NCBI GenBank assembly: GCA_027310925.1
Contig: DAICZX010000040.1
Location: 1-8,123 of the forward strand
From: Candidatus Parcubacteria bacterium
GTDB taxonomy: Bacteria > Patescibacteriota > Minisyncoccia > Phycocordibacterales > Phycocordibacteraceae
Direction: 5' to 3'
Length of the DNA: 8,123 bases
The position numbers were made by a program, and so were the translations under genes. How positions within the stretch are numbered: the stretch's first letter is position 1; each line of letters starts with the position of its first letter. The notes below the pieces were generated by a model. That model was given only the letters and a program-made list of their open reading frames with translations. It was not told the origin of the DNA and searched no databases. This document shows, in pieces, positions 1 through 5,417 of the stretch.

Positions 1-1
1 G

Positions 2-259
2 CGCTTCACCCAAGCCCGCGAGCAACTTGAAGGCAGAAACATCCCGAAGTCTGCCTTTATCGAGCAGTTCTGCGGAGCCAAGGAAACAATTGAGCGGCTA
101 CATCGAGAGTTCACGGATAAAATAGTAATCTTTTTGGTGAAGAAAGATTTCAGCACAAGCGCGACCGAGGAAGTGGTGAAAATGGTTGATCCCAGCACCT
201 CGATTGACTCATATATCGGCGAGCGATACACTAAAGAAGACCTTGAGAAATCACTATGA
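2..259 (+). CDS. Probable zeta-toxin/P-loop kinase family protein, C-terminal part (cut by window edge)
   Basis: The open frame enters from the left edge (first full codon at 2) and ends at TGA 257-259, giving about 85 residues. Visible stretches are FTQAREQLEGRNIP, FIEQFCGAKETIERLH, a hydrophobic strand KIVIFLVKK, then SIDSYIGERYTKEDLEKSL at the C-terminus. This pattern matches what I know of the C-terminal part of zeta-toxin-like P-loop kinases in CPR genomes. Zeta toxins phosphorylate UDP-N-acetylglucosamine and so block cell-wall synthesis. The Walker A motif would lie outside the window, so the assignment cannot be confirmed here. The stop overlaps the next start (ATGA), so the two genes are translationally coupled. 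Another P-loop kinase, such as a deoxynucleoside- or AAA-type kinase, is the alternative. Confidence 0.5.
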   Translation, partial: RFTQAREQLEGRNIPKSAFIEQFCGAKETIERLHREFTDKIVIFLVKKDFSTSATEEVVKMVDPSTSIDSYIGERYTKEDLEKSL

Positions 260-468
260 AATGGCTTACAAAAATACTACGAAATGACGAACCTAGGGCG
301 ACAACTGTCTCTCGTACGCCGTACATGAGCGAGTATAACGGTCTTTCGGATTTCCTTCGTAATGCTCCGCCGAAAGAAAAGATCGAAGTTTTTACAGAAG
401 CCGCCAAACGTGCAAGCGAAGATCAAAGACGAACGCTTGAGCGGGCAAGAGTTCTGCATTCTAGCTAA
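256..468 (+). CDS. Small hypothetical protein coupled to the zeta-like gene
   Basis: A 70-residue, soluble, charged protein. Its ATG overlaps the preceding stop by 4 bp (ATGA), which strongly favours this start. The N-terminus is basic (MKWLTKILRN). The middle reads SEYNGLSDFLRNAPPKEK, and the C-terminal half (about 38-66) is a probable single amphipathic helix rich in Glu, Lys, Arg and Ala. There is no signal peptide or membrane segment. I do not recognise a named family. The tight coupling to a candidate toxin suggests a partner or antitoxin, but classical epsilon antitoxins precede zeta, so this is only a hypothesis. A long hairpin follows 3 nt after the stop. Confidence 0.65.
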   Translation: MKWLTKILRNDEPRATTVSRTPYMSEYNGLSDFLRNAPPKEKIEVFTEAAKRASEDQRRTLERARVLHSS

Positions 469-505
469 AAACTAAAGAGCGTCACCCTCGGGTGACGCTC
501 TTTAG
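466..505. terminator. Long inverted repeat shared by convergent genes
   Basis: Positions 472-486 pair perfectly with 491-505 (15 bp, CTCG loop). On the minus strand the hairpin is followed by a T run (complement of AAAAA at 466-470), so it looks like an intrinsic terminator for the GIY-YIG gene. On the plus strand the U-rich tail is only the end of the stem (CTTTAG), so plus-direction termination is less certain. The TGA of the minus-strand gene (484-482) lies inside the stem. Confidence 0.75.
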
Positions 506-772
506 TATGCTTGTTCCCATTTTTATCAAATCAAGCTTCTTCTCCCGAGACCATTTCTTGATTTCCGCTTCCCGCCCTCGAGCCGCTCCTAACGTCGAGA
601 ACGATTCTGTATGTTTTAACACCACGGGCCGCCGTGCCTTCGTGTACCGAGCGCCTCGCGGCGATCCATTGTGTTCCGTTAGTCGTTTCTCGAGGTCATT
701 GGTGCATCCGACATAGAGAGATGTGTCACGGCACTCCAGAATATAGACAAAGACTTTCTTCTCGACTTTCAT
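482..772 (-). CDS. GIY-YIG nuclease superfamily protein (YhbQ/UvrC-N-terminal type)
   Basis: A 96-residue single-domain protein. The two signature strands are present as VYILEC (9-14) and YVGCT (20-24). They are followed by DLEKRLTEHN with the conserved Arg30 and His34/Asn35, then ARYTKARRPV (41-50), and the Glu of the last helix at AEIKKW (Glu70), the usual metal-binding residue. The C-terminus LDLIK is typical of the short stand-alone proteins of this superfamily, which are DNA endonuclease-like but mostly of unknown biological role. The ATG at 772 puts the first strand close to the N-terminus as in relatives; no good Shine-Dalgarno is visible. A short antisense-to-962 ORF ends 9 nt upstream and may share its transcript. 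Confidence 0.85.
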   Translation of the reverse strand: MKVEKKVFVYILECRDTSLYVGCTNDLEKRLTEHNGSPRGARYTKARRPVVLKHTESFSTLGAARGREAEIKKWSREKKLDLIKMGTSILKSVTRG

Positions 773-781
773 GGTGTCGCG

Positions 782-943
782 CTATAACCCAATGACGGGA
801 GAAGGAATGCCATCAACGTATGGATCATACACCATGGAGTGGAACTCCATAGCGAACCATTTCCAGAACATCTTTTGCGTCCTGCCTGTGGGCCACCATG
901 CTTGGAAATCCAGACAGGTAGTGATAGCATCTGCGCCAGACAA
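782..943 (-). CDS. Short ORF with WWP...EFHSMVYDPYV motif, copy A
   Basis: Not a named family. The frame ends at TAG 784-782. A TTG at 943-941 would give 53 residues; no ATG lies upstream of the motif, so the start is unsure, and the frame is open back to a TAA further upstream. Residues 16-43 read W-W-P-x2-R-T-x-K-M-F-x2-W-F-x2-E-F-H-S-M-V-Y-D-P-Y-V. They match copy B (1688-1548) at 21 of 28 positions by my direct comparison. The residues before WW do not resemble copy B, so this may be a truncated remnant. It lies 9 nt upstream of the GIY-YIG gene on the same strand. Its 5' end touches the ribosome binding site of the divergent gene at 962. Confidence 0.35.
   Translation of the reverse strand: MSGADAITTCLDFQAWWPTGRTQKMFWKWFAMEFHSMVYDPYVDGIPSPVIGL
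825..911. repeat. Imperfect direct repeat, left copy
   Basis: This segment aligns with about 1573-1659. A 25-bp exact core spans 825-849 here and 1573-1597 there. Over the 84 nt encoding the shared WW...V motif I count 68 identities (about 81%). The two copies flank the Cys-rich gene in the same orientation. Confidence 0.7.
902..930 (+). promoter_or_regulatory. Possible promoter for the Cys-rich gene
   Basis: TTGGAA (902-907), a 17-nt spacer, then TAGCAT (925-930) with an extended TG at 922-923. Each hexamer matches consensus at 4 of 6. It would start transcription near 937, just before the AGGAGG of the gene at 962. It lies inside the antisense short ORF. Weak evidence only. Confidence 0.3.
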
Positions 944-961
944 ACACAGGAGGACACACGA

Positions 962-1501
962 GTGAACATTTCTATCGGGTTAAAAAGATTTTGGGCAGCC
1001 ATGAACAGATCTTTCCGTCGAACCTATACGACAAATGTGTGCGGTCATCGGACGATGCTCGAAGGTCCTATGAGCGATGGTGAGAGCGTGAATCTAATGA
1101 AAATGCCGCTCGCTAAAAACGGGAGGCCGGACTATTGTCTCGAATGCCTCGGAAAGATGTCTATCAAGTGCGCGTGGTGCAGTCACACAATTGTTATCGG
1201 CGATCTCATTACTCTCTACACGCCCAAAAAGGACTACAAAATCCCTAACTATGCGGTCCGCTACACCGAGGACGGTGCAGATGCCTTCGTTGGATGTTCG
1301 AGAATGACGTGCGCAGATGGCTTTGACTTGTGCGGCAGGTGGATGCTACCCGGCAAAGTCGAACGTGTTCCTTCGCCGCTTGAGTTATGTCTCGCATCGT
1401 GTAAGGCGGGTAAACCAAGCATGGTTATAGTAGATGACACATCAAGGTATCCCGAATCCGCAACCATCCTTCCGACCGGCGGTTCTGCGAAAGAAATATG
1501 A
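962..1501 (+). CDS. Cys-rich, probably zinc-binding hypothetical protein
   Basis: The GTG start at 962 is chosen because a perfect AGGAGG (948-953) lies 8 nt upstream; the product is 179 residues. An ATG at 1001 (NRSFRRTYTT...) is the alternative. Ten cysteines are present: C27-G-H29, a CxxC at 59/62, a CxxC at 70/73, then C112, C117, C124, C143 and C147. The two CxxC pairs, 8 residues apart (CLECLGKMSIKCAWC), look like a zinc ribbon or treble-clef knuckle. The segment after it (VIGDLITLYTP) is beta-rich. There is no signal peptide or membrane helix. I recall similar unnamed proteins in CPR genomes but no established function. It stands alone with its own terminator, between the two direct-repeat copies. 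Confidence 0.75.
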   Translation: MNISIGLKRFWAAMNRSFRRTYTTNVCGHRTMLEGPMSDGESVNLMKMPLAKNGRPDYCLECLGKMSIKCAWCSHTIVIGDLITLYTPKKDYKIPNYAVRYTEDGADAFVGCSRMTCADGFDLCGRWMLPGKVERVPSPLELCLASCKAGKPSMVIVDDTSRYPESATILPTGGSAKEI

Positions 1502-1519
1502 TGTAAATTCAACCGCCGA

Positions 1520-1549
1520 GAACCGCCACATTCATCGGCGGTTCTTTTT
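1520..1549 (+). terminator. Intrinsic terminator of the Cys-rich gene
   Basis: An 8-bp stem, 1520-1527 (GAACCGCC) with 1537-1544 (GGCGGTTC), has a 9-nt loop and is followed directly by TTTTT (1545-1549). It begins 18 nt after the stop codon. Confidence 0.85.
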
Positions 1550-1688
1550 ATTTACTCTGCTCAACATACGGGTCATACACCATGGAGTGGAACTCCACCT
1601 CGAACCACTGCCGGAACATCTTCCGCGTTCTCGCTTTAGGCCACCAGTCTTCACGAGTACACCACCCAAACAACTGGTCCTCGAATAT
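1548..1688 (-). CDS. Short ORF with WWP...EFHSMVYDPYV motif, copy B
   Basis: The frame ends at TAA 1550-1548. From ATA at 1688 it reads 46 residues, IFEDQLFGWCTREDWWP then the shared motif and DPYVEQSK. From TTG at 1673 it gives 41 residues. No ATG lies near the expected N-terminus; ATA may be a mutated ATG or a rare start. The frame is also open far upstream. The protein would be small, acidic-aromatic and cytosolic. I do not recognise a named family, though short proteins ending in a WF...E.HS.V.D pattern seem familiar from Parcubacteria. A hairpin with a U-run lies immediately upstream (1691-1728). It is more complete than copy A, so it could be the intact member. Confidence 0.35.
   Translation of the reverse strand: MFEDQLFGWCTREDWWPKARTRKMFRQWFEVEFHSMVYDPYVEQSK
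1573..1659. repeat. Imperfect direct repeat, right copy
   Basis: This is the partner of 825-911, about 748 bp to the right and in the same orientation, with the exact 25-bp core at 1573-1597. It encodes the C-terminal motif of copy B on the minus strand. Confidence 0.7.
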
Positions 1689-1690
1689 TG

Positions 1691-1728
1691 GGTAAAAAGA
1701 CCGCCCGAAGGAGGCCTTCCTTGGGCGG
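1691..1728 (-). terminator. Terminator-like hairpin facing left, with no obvious gene upstream
   Basis: CCGCCC (1701-1706) pairs with GGGCGG (1723-1728). The inner stem is 1707-1711 with 1715-1719, leaving a 3-nt bulge at 1720-1722. On the minus strand it is followed by TCTTTTT (complement of 1694-1700). It ends a few nt upstream of copy B. No recognisable minus-strand gene precedes it, so it is either a leftover terminator or a leader attenuator for copy B. Confidence 0.6.
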
Positions 1729-1818
1729 ATGTGGAATGGGTATGAGTGACAGCATGCGGGTTCTGATACAACTTCACCAAAAAAACACCCGGTGTAGCTT
1801 ATGCTTTGCCTATCACTA

Positions 1819-1842
1819 ATTTGATAAGCAATTTGATAAGCA
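1819..1842. repeat. Perfect 12-bp tandem duplication just upstream of the DUF3494 start
   Basis: ATTTGATAAGCA occurs twice head to tail (1819-1830, 1831-1842). It ends 4 nt before the ATG at 1847, where a ribosome binding site would be expected but is not seen. TTGATA at 1821-1826 followed 16 nt later by ATATAT (1843-1848) is promoter-like, but would place the start site inside the gene. Confidence 0.8.
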
Positions 1843-1846
1843 ATAT

Positions 1847-3109
1847 ATGAAAAAACTTAATAGGAGTTCGGTGGCAGCTATGACGGTATTAGCTGCTTCA
1901 TTTGCGGTGGCGTTCGCTGGCCCGGCAAGTGCCTTTGCGGCGGATCTGGCGCCTGTAAATCTTGGGGCGGCGGGTAATTTCGCAATCCTATCAGAAACGG
2001 GTATCACAGATACAGGGAGTCACGCCTCTGCCATAACTGGTAATATCGGTGCTAGCCCGATTACCGCAGCCGCTATGAACGATGTGTATTGTTCAGAAAT
2101 AACCGGAACAATATATGGTGTTGATGCGGCATACGTAGGCAGTGGTAATCAAGCCTGTTTTGCCGGTAATCCTCCTGCAGCCAACAAAACATTTGTGGAC
2201 AACGCGGTACTCGATATGGGAACCGCATACGCTAACGCCGCTGGGAGAACAAACCCAACAGCAACCGAATTGGGCGCTGGAAATATCGGTGGGATGACGC
2301 TTGCTCCCGGACTCTACAAATGGAGTTCTGATGTGACTATTCCAACGAGCGTTACTCTCTCGGGCGGCTCAAACGCTGTTTGGATATTCCAGATAGCAGG
2401 GAATCTCAGTATCGCTTCTGCCTGTAGTCTTGCTAGTGGTATAAAAGTGATACTGACCGGGGGAGCCAAAGCGTCAAACGTCTTCTGGCAGGTCGGTGGT
2501 GTCACTGGTGCAACGCTCGGAACGTATTCTACGTTCAATGGAACTATATTGAGCGCAAAGCAAATCATCATACAAACCGGCGCGGTACTGAATGGCAGAG
2601 CATTAGCACAAACGCAAGTTACGCTTGATGCTAGTACCGTTGGGGACAGTAGTACAGTCTCTGGCACACTAGTGGGCTTTATAAACGGAAGCAGTACCGT
2701 ATCCGGAACCTTGGGAGGCTTACTAAATGGAAATAGTTCTTCGGGTTCGATAAGCGGTAGTGTCACGGGAGGCAGCGCAGTCTCCGGTACACTTGGAGGC
2801 TCCACGGGTGGAGGTGGTTCGGGTTCGATAAGCGGTACTGTTTCTGGAGGTTCCTCTGGTGGAAGTGGTGGGGGTGGCGGAGGAAGTACCAGTGGCTTAT
2901 CAAGCTCGGGAGGCGGATCAGGTGGAGGAGTCTCTGCCCCTGGACAAGTTCTCGGAATTTCTACTGACATACCTAATTATTCGCCTTTGGTTGGTGCACC
3001 AAACACGGGAGAAGGAGGCGCCGCTCCCTTCAACTGGATGATTATTTCACTCGTCGCATTTTTGGCGGCAGTAAGTGTCTACAGACTCTCTCGTACATTA
3101 GGTCTATAA
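1847..3109 (+). CDS. Secreted DUF3494 (ice-binding-like) surface protein with APNTG sorting signal
   Basis: A 420-residue protein. It has a Sec signal peptide: MKK, a hydrophobic core at about 9-24, and cleavage near ASA-FA-A (29-32). Residues about 37-264 form the DUF3494 beta-solenoid, with the typical entry VNLGAAGNFAILSETGITDTG, the TGNIG motif (64-68), LAPGLYKWSS (152-161), AVWIFQIAG (177-185), NVFWQVGG (211-218) and LNGRALAQTQVTLD (248-261). A Ser/Gly repeat linker (about 265-365) follows. The tail is GAPNTG (383-388), a hydrophobic helix (396-412) and basic YRLSR, a cell-wall sorting signal with Ala replacing Leu of LPxTG. Some family members bind ice, but many act as adhesins or structural surface proteins, so ice binding is not established. 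A sortase gene follows 44 bp downstream with no terminator between. Confidence 0.9.
   Translation: MKKLNRSSVAAMTVLAASFAVAFAGPASAFAADLAPVNLGAAGNFAILSETGITDTGSHASAITGNIGASPITAAAMNDVYCSEITGTIYGVDAAYVGSGNQACFAGNPPAANKTFVDNAVLDMGTAYANAAGRTNPTATELGAGNIGGMTLAPGLYKWSSDVTIPTSVTLSGGSNAVWIFQIAGNLSIASACSLASGIKVILTGGAKASNVFWQVGGVTGATLGTYSTFNGTILSAKQIIIQTGAVLNGRALAQTQVTLDASTVGDSSTVSGTLVGFINGSSTVSGTLGGLLNGNSSSGSISGSVTGGSAVSGTLGGSTGGGGSGSISGTVSGGSSGGSGGGGGGSTSGLSSSGGGSGGGVSAPGQVLGISTDIPNYSPLVGAPNTGEGGAAPFNWMIISLVAFLAAVSVYRLSRTLGL
2741..2837 (+). repeat. In-frame direct repeats in the Ser/Gly linker
   Basis: A 19-bp exact repeat encoding SGSISG lies at 2741-2759 and 2819-2837, 78 nt (26 codons) apart. Related SSTVSGTL/SAVSGTLGG units occur at about 2650-2700 and 2776-2800. 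The period keeps the frame, so copy-number change would lengthen or shorten the stalk without breaking the protein. The Pro-rich minus-strand ORF across here is only its antisense shadow. Confidence 0.75.
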
Positions 3110-3153
3110 TTTCTCGCTAAGACTGCAATTATAGGCATTAGTTACTTTTTTCT

Positions 3154-3771
3154 GTGACTACTATAAATAGAAAAATACGCATCATCCCGCTTCTCGCTGC
3201 AGCAATCGCTGCACTTGTCGCATGGGGTGCCGTCACGACGTATATACTTGTCAGTTCATCGACAGACAATGCTCCGGCGATGTCTCCGATGGTTGAGGGC
3301 GGCGTGCAAAATAAGCAGTCGACGAGTACACTCCCCGCACGCCTGCTTATTCCGAGCCTTCATATAAATGCGTCCGTCCAACATGTTGGGCGTACCGCCG
3401 CAGGACTCATGAGAGATCCGAGCAATTTTACGGATGTAGCATGGTACAAGGGAGGACCGGAGCCAGGGCAGGAGGGAAGTGCGGTAATTGCAGGACATCT
3501 CGATAACGCGCTTGGGCTCGACGGAGTTTTCAAACACCTCAACGATATACAGACTGGACAGGATATAGAGGTACGGACTGCGGCAGGAGGCACACTCTAT
3601 TTCCGCGTAACAGATATCGAGAATTATCCGTATACACAAGTGCCTGAAGATATATTCACCAAGACCGGAGGCAGCTATCTCAACCTTATTACCTGCGCTG
3701 GCGTCTGGCTGCAACAGGAGCGAACCTACGACCATCGCCTTGTGGTGTACACCACACTTATCCAGTCTTGA
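3154..3771 (+). CDS. Sortase, class F-like transpeptidase
   Basis: A 205-residue protein. An N-terminal membrane anchor (about 9-33) is followed by a short linker and the sortase barrel (about 60-203). The catalytic triad is visible: His115 in VIAGHLDN, Cys181 in LNLITCAGVW, and Arg195 in YDHRLVVYT. The core strand LLIPSLHINASVQHVG (64-79) and DVAWYKGGPEPGQEGSAVIAGH match the compact class F/E-like sortases seen in Actinobacteria and CPR. The enzyme cuts a sorting motif and joins the protein to an envelope nucleophile. The start is GTG at 3154 (no in-frame ATG precedes the anchor; Shine-Dalgarno weak). The adjacent DUF3494 protein with its APNTG tail is the obvious substrate. Confidence 0.92.
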   Translation: MTTINRKIRIIPLLAAAIAALVAWGAVTTYILVSSSTDNAPAMSPMVEGGVQNKQSTSTLPARLLIPSLHINASVQHVGRTAAGLMRDPSNFTDVAWYKGGPEPGQEGSAVIAGHLDNALGLDGVFKHLNDIQTGQDIEVRTAAGGTLYFRVTDIENYPYTQVPEDIFTKTGGSYLNLITCAGVWLQQERTYDHRLVVYTTLIQS

Positions 3772-3815
3772 GACATTTCTTCGGAAACCACCCCTAACTC
3801 AATTTAATAAACAGC

Positions 3816-3843
3816 GAACAACCCCGCACATGCGGGGTTGTTC
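3816..3843 (+). terminator. Hairpin ending the DUF3494-sortase unit
   Basis: Positions 3816-3827 pair perfectly with 3832-3843, GAACAACCCCGC and its complement, around an ACAT loop. It starts 45 nt after the sortase stop. Only a short T-rich tail (GTTGTTCAT) is present, so it is a probable rather than classical intrinsic terminator. Confidence 0.65.
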
Positions 3844-3872
3844 ATGTGAGGAATCTGTCGTATCGTTGAGTA

Positions 3873-4919
3873 ATGTCCACGCTGCACGGAAAGCGTAAAC
3901 CGTTTCTGCATCGTCTCCACGATTATTTCTTCCCGCATAAGCGCAACAACTACCGTCCGCATTTCTTCGGCGCAACATCACTCACGGTATTTGTTATCGG
4001 TATTGTCGTGCTTGAAGGGGCATACCTCGCGCAGATAAAGTTGGTGTTTCCCAACACGAGCTTCCTCGCATCCGTACTACCCGGAACGCTCGTAGCACTC
4101 ACGAACCAGGATCGTACTGCCAACGACGTCCCAGCCGTAACAGAGAACGCTACCCTTGATAGGGCAGCGACACTTGCAGCCCAAGACATGGCAAGCAAAG
4201 GATATTTCGCACACGTCTCACCAAGCGGAGTAACACCATGGGACTGGCTCGACCAAGTCGGCTACCAGTACACCTATGCAGGGGAAAACCTGGCCGTGAA
4301 CTTCACGGACTCTACCGCGGTTGAAAATGCCTGGATGGCCTCTCCTGAACATCATGCGAACATCGTTAAGCCGCAATACACCCAAGTGGGGATCGGAGTA
4401 GCTAATGGCATGTATCAGGGTCAGCAAACCACGTTTGTCGTAACCTTCTTCGCTACGCCAGCGAATCCACCTGCTTCTTCGCAGGTCGCCGTCTCCAACC
4501 TATCAACAGCGCCTCCGCCATCGCTGCCAACGACAACACTGCCAACACCATCGCAAGATACCGTCCCTACGACATCTTCCGTTCGCGCGGCGCACGTAAC
4601 GCCTCCACCTTCTGCTAGTGTGCCTGCTGTTATCACGGTGCCTACCAAGGAATCCTTCCTCCCATCGTTCCTTTCCAGCATAGCGACAGCGCCAACTAAC
4701 ACCATCGTACTTGTCCTTTCTCTCCTTGCAGGTATCGTCCTCATCCTCTTTATCATCGCAATAACCGTCAAATGGCGCGTGCAATACATTGAAGTAATTG
4801 GTGGCGGTCTCGTGTTACTTGGACTACTTATTGGCCTCATTATGTTCAACGCCCATAACGTTTCTAGTGTGCAGGTATCGACTGGTAGCCAGTCTGCGGC
4901 AGTTGAGGCAGGACTATGA
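3873..4919 (+). CDS. CAP-domain (SCP/YkwD-like) membrane protein
   Basis: A 348-residue protein. It has a basic cytoplasmic start (KRKPFLHRLHDYFFPHKRNN), a membrane helix (about 34-55), and a CAP domain (about 71-194). The domain shows the conserved LTNQDR, a candidate site His114 (YFAHVSP), Glu138 (YAGENLA) and His160-His161 (SPEHHANI), and the C-terminal strand TTFVVTFFA. A Pro/Thr/Ser-rich linker (about 197-260) leads to two more helices (about 278-299 and 307-325). Bacterial CAP proteins of the YkwD type are extracytoplasmic and poorly characterised; envelope or interaction roles are suggested, not proven. This architecture with trailing helices is typical of CPR genomes as I know them. 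The stop overlaps the next start (ATGA). The lack of a clear Shine-Dalgarno leaves the start slightly unsure. Confidence 0.9.
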   Translation: MSTLHGKRKPFLHRLHDYFFPHKRNNYRPHFFGATSLTVFVIGIVVLEGAYLAQIKLVFPNTSFLASVLPGTLVALTNQDRTANDVPAVTENATLDRAATLAAQDMASKGYFAHVSPSGVTPWDWLDQVGYQYTYAGENLAVNFTDSTAVENAWMASPEHHANIVKPQYTQVGIGVANGMYQGQQTTFVVTFFATPANPPASSQVAVSNLSTAPPPSLPTTTLPTPSQDTVPTTSSVRAAHVTPPPSASVPAVITVPTKESFLPSFLSSIATAPTNTIVLVLSLLAGIVLILFIIAITVKWRVQYIEVIGGGLVLLGLLIGLIMFNAHNVSSVQVSTGSQSAAVEAGL

Positions 4920-5176
4920 CGCCAGTCTCTCAAGATTTCAACAAGGACTATTTATCCGAATGGAAAATATATCTCTGGAAGAAGTTGCTCCTAAACACTG
5001 AAGGATTCGACAAGGGTGATGTCGTGGTCGGCAATTTTATGTTCTTCAACGATGAGGAGCAATATGGTTTGATGTACGCTGAAGGTCAGCAGGTGATTGG
5101 TTCAATACAAAACGTCGGGCATCGTGCATACGTGAATGCGTTTAAAGGTCGGACCGACAGCGAGTTCAACAAGTAA
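4916..5176 (+). CDS. Small hypothetical protein coupled to the CAP gene
   Basis: An 86-residue soluble protein starting in a 4-bp ATGA overlap with the CAP gene, so probably made from the same mRNA. It has no signal peptide or membrane helix. The N-terminal part is helical (SEWKIYLWKKLLLN), then a beta-rich, acidic middle (GDVVVGNFMFFNDEEQYGLMYAEGQQVIG) and a Lys/Arg-containing end. I do not recognise the family. The plus-frame alternative at 4798-5001 overlaps the membrane-helix codons of the CAP gene and is a shadow. Confidence 0.6.
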   Translation: MTPVSQDFNKDYLSEWKIYLWKKLLLNTEGFDKGDVVVGNFMFFNDEEQYGLMYAEGQQVIGSIQNVGHRAYVNAFKGRTDSEFNK

Positions 5177-5221
5177 TTGCACCACTCCGCTAATATAGCG
5201 GGATATGGCACACAAGCAATT
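5175..5221. repeat. Nested inverted repeats upstream of the IS30 remnant
   Basis: CCGCTA (5187-5192) pairs with TAGCGG (5196-5201) inside an outer pair AATTGC (5175-5180)/GCAATT (5216-5221). There is no U run, so it is a poor terminator. It could be a degraded element end or chance. Confidence 0.3.
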
Positions 5222-5336
5222 AAGCGTGGAGGAGCGTGGGGAAATACAGCAAGGACCGCGGCGAAAGGAGCCGATACGGTCGATTGCAAGACGTCTCGGG
5301 CGTTCGCACTCCTCTGGGTCGGTTTCACAGAAATAA
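5205..5336 (+). pseudogene. IS30-family transposase, N-terminal remnant (frameshifted)
   Basis: From ATG 5205 the frame reads MAHKQLSVEERGEIQQ, then IRSIARRLGRSHSS, and stops at TAA 5334. This is the N-terminal helix-turn-helix of IS30-type transposases (KQLS.EER..I ... IA..LGRS.STVSREI.RN). The expected VSREI follows only if the frame is shifted: GTT TCA is followed by GAA ATA in another frame. The catalytic DDE domain is absent from the next 150 bp, so this is a broken fragment of a mobile element of which only the start survives. An antisense frame across this region (5086-5361) is a shadow. Confidence 0.7.
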
Positions 5337-5417
5337 TCTGCTCATAAAAGCCGTCTGCCACTCTGCAAGTGGTTCTTGGGCAATCTTTCTGATGGCAAAT
5401 TCGTATTCTAATTGTTC

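Larger units (their letters stand above)
1551..1846. other. Intergenic interval before the DUF3494 gene
   Basis: Apart from the weakly supported copy-B ORF, this interval holds the minus-facing hairpin (1691-1728) and the 12-bp tandem repeat (1819-1842). I see no convincing plus-strand gene: the plus frame across 1434-1745 is antisense to the copy-B motif and looks like a shadow. Confidence 0.5.

Noticed and set aside
839..961. N-terminal extension of the Cys-rich ORF from ATG 839
   Set aside because: This part is antisense to the copy-A motif. A perfect AGGAGG precedes GTG 962, and the similar plus-strand peptide at 1590-1640 is likewise a shadow of copy B.
2314..2970. Minus-strand 218-residue Pro-rich ORF
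   Set aside because: It is the complement of Gly/Ser codons in the DUF3494 gene, with no independent start signals or domains.
3838..3866. TTGTTC-17-TATCGT as a leaderless promoter for the CAP gene
   Set aside because: Only 3 of 6 and 4 of 6 consensus matches, and the -35 lies in the hairpin stem. Too weak to annotate.
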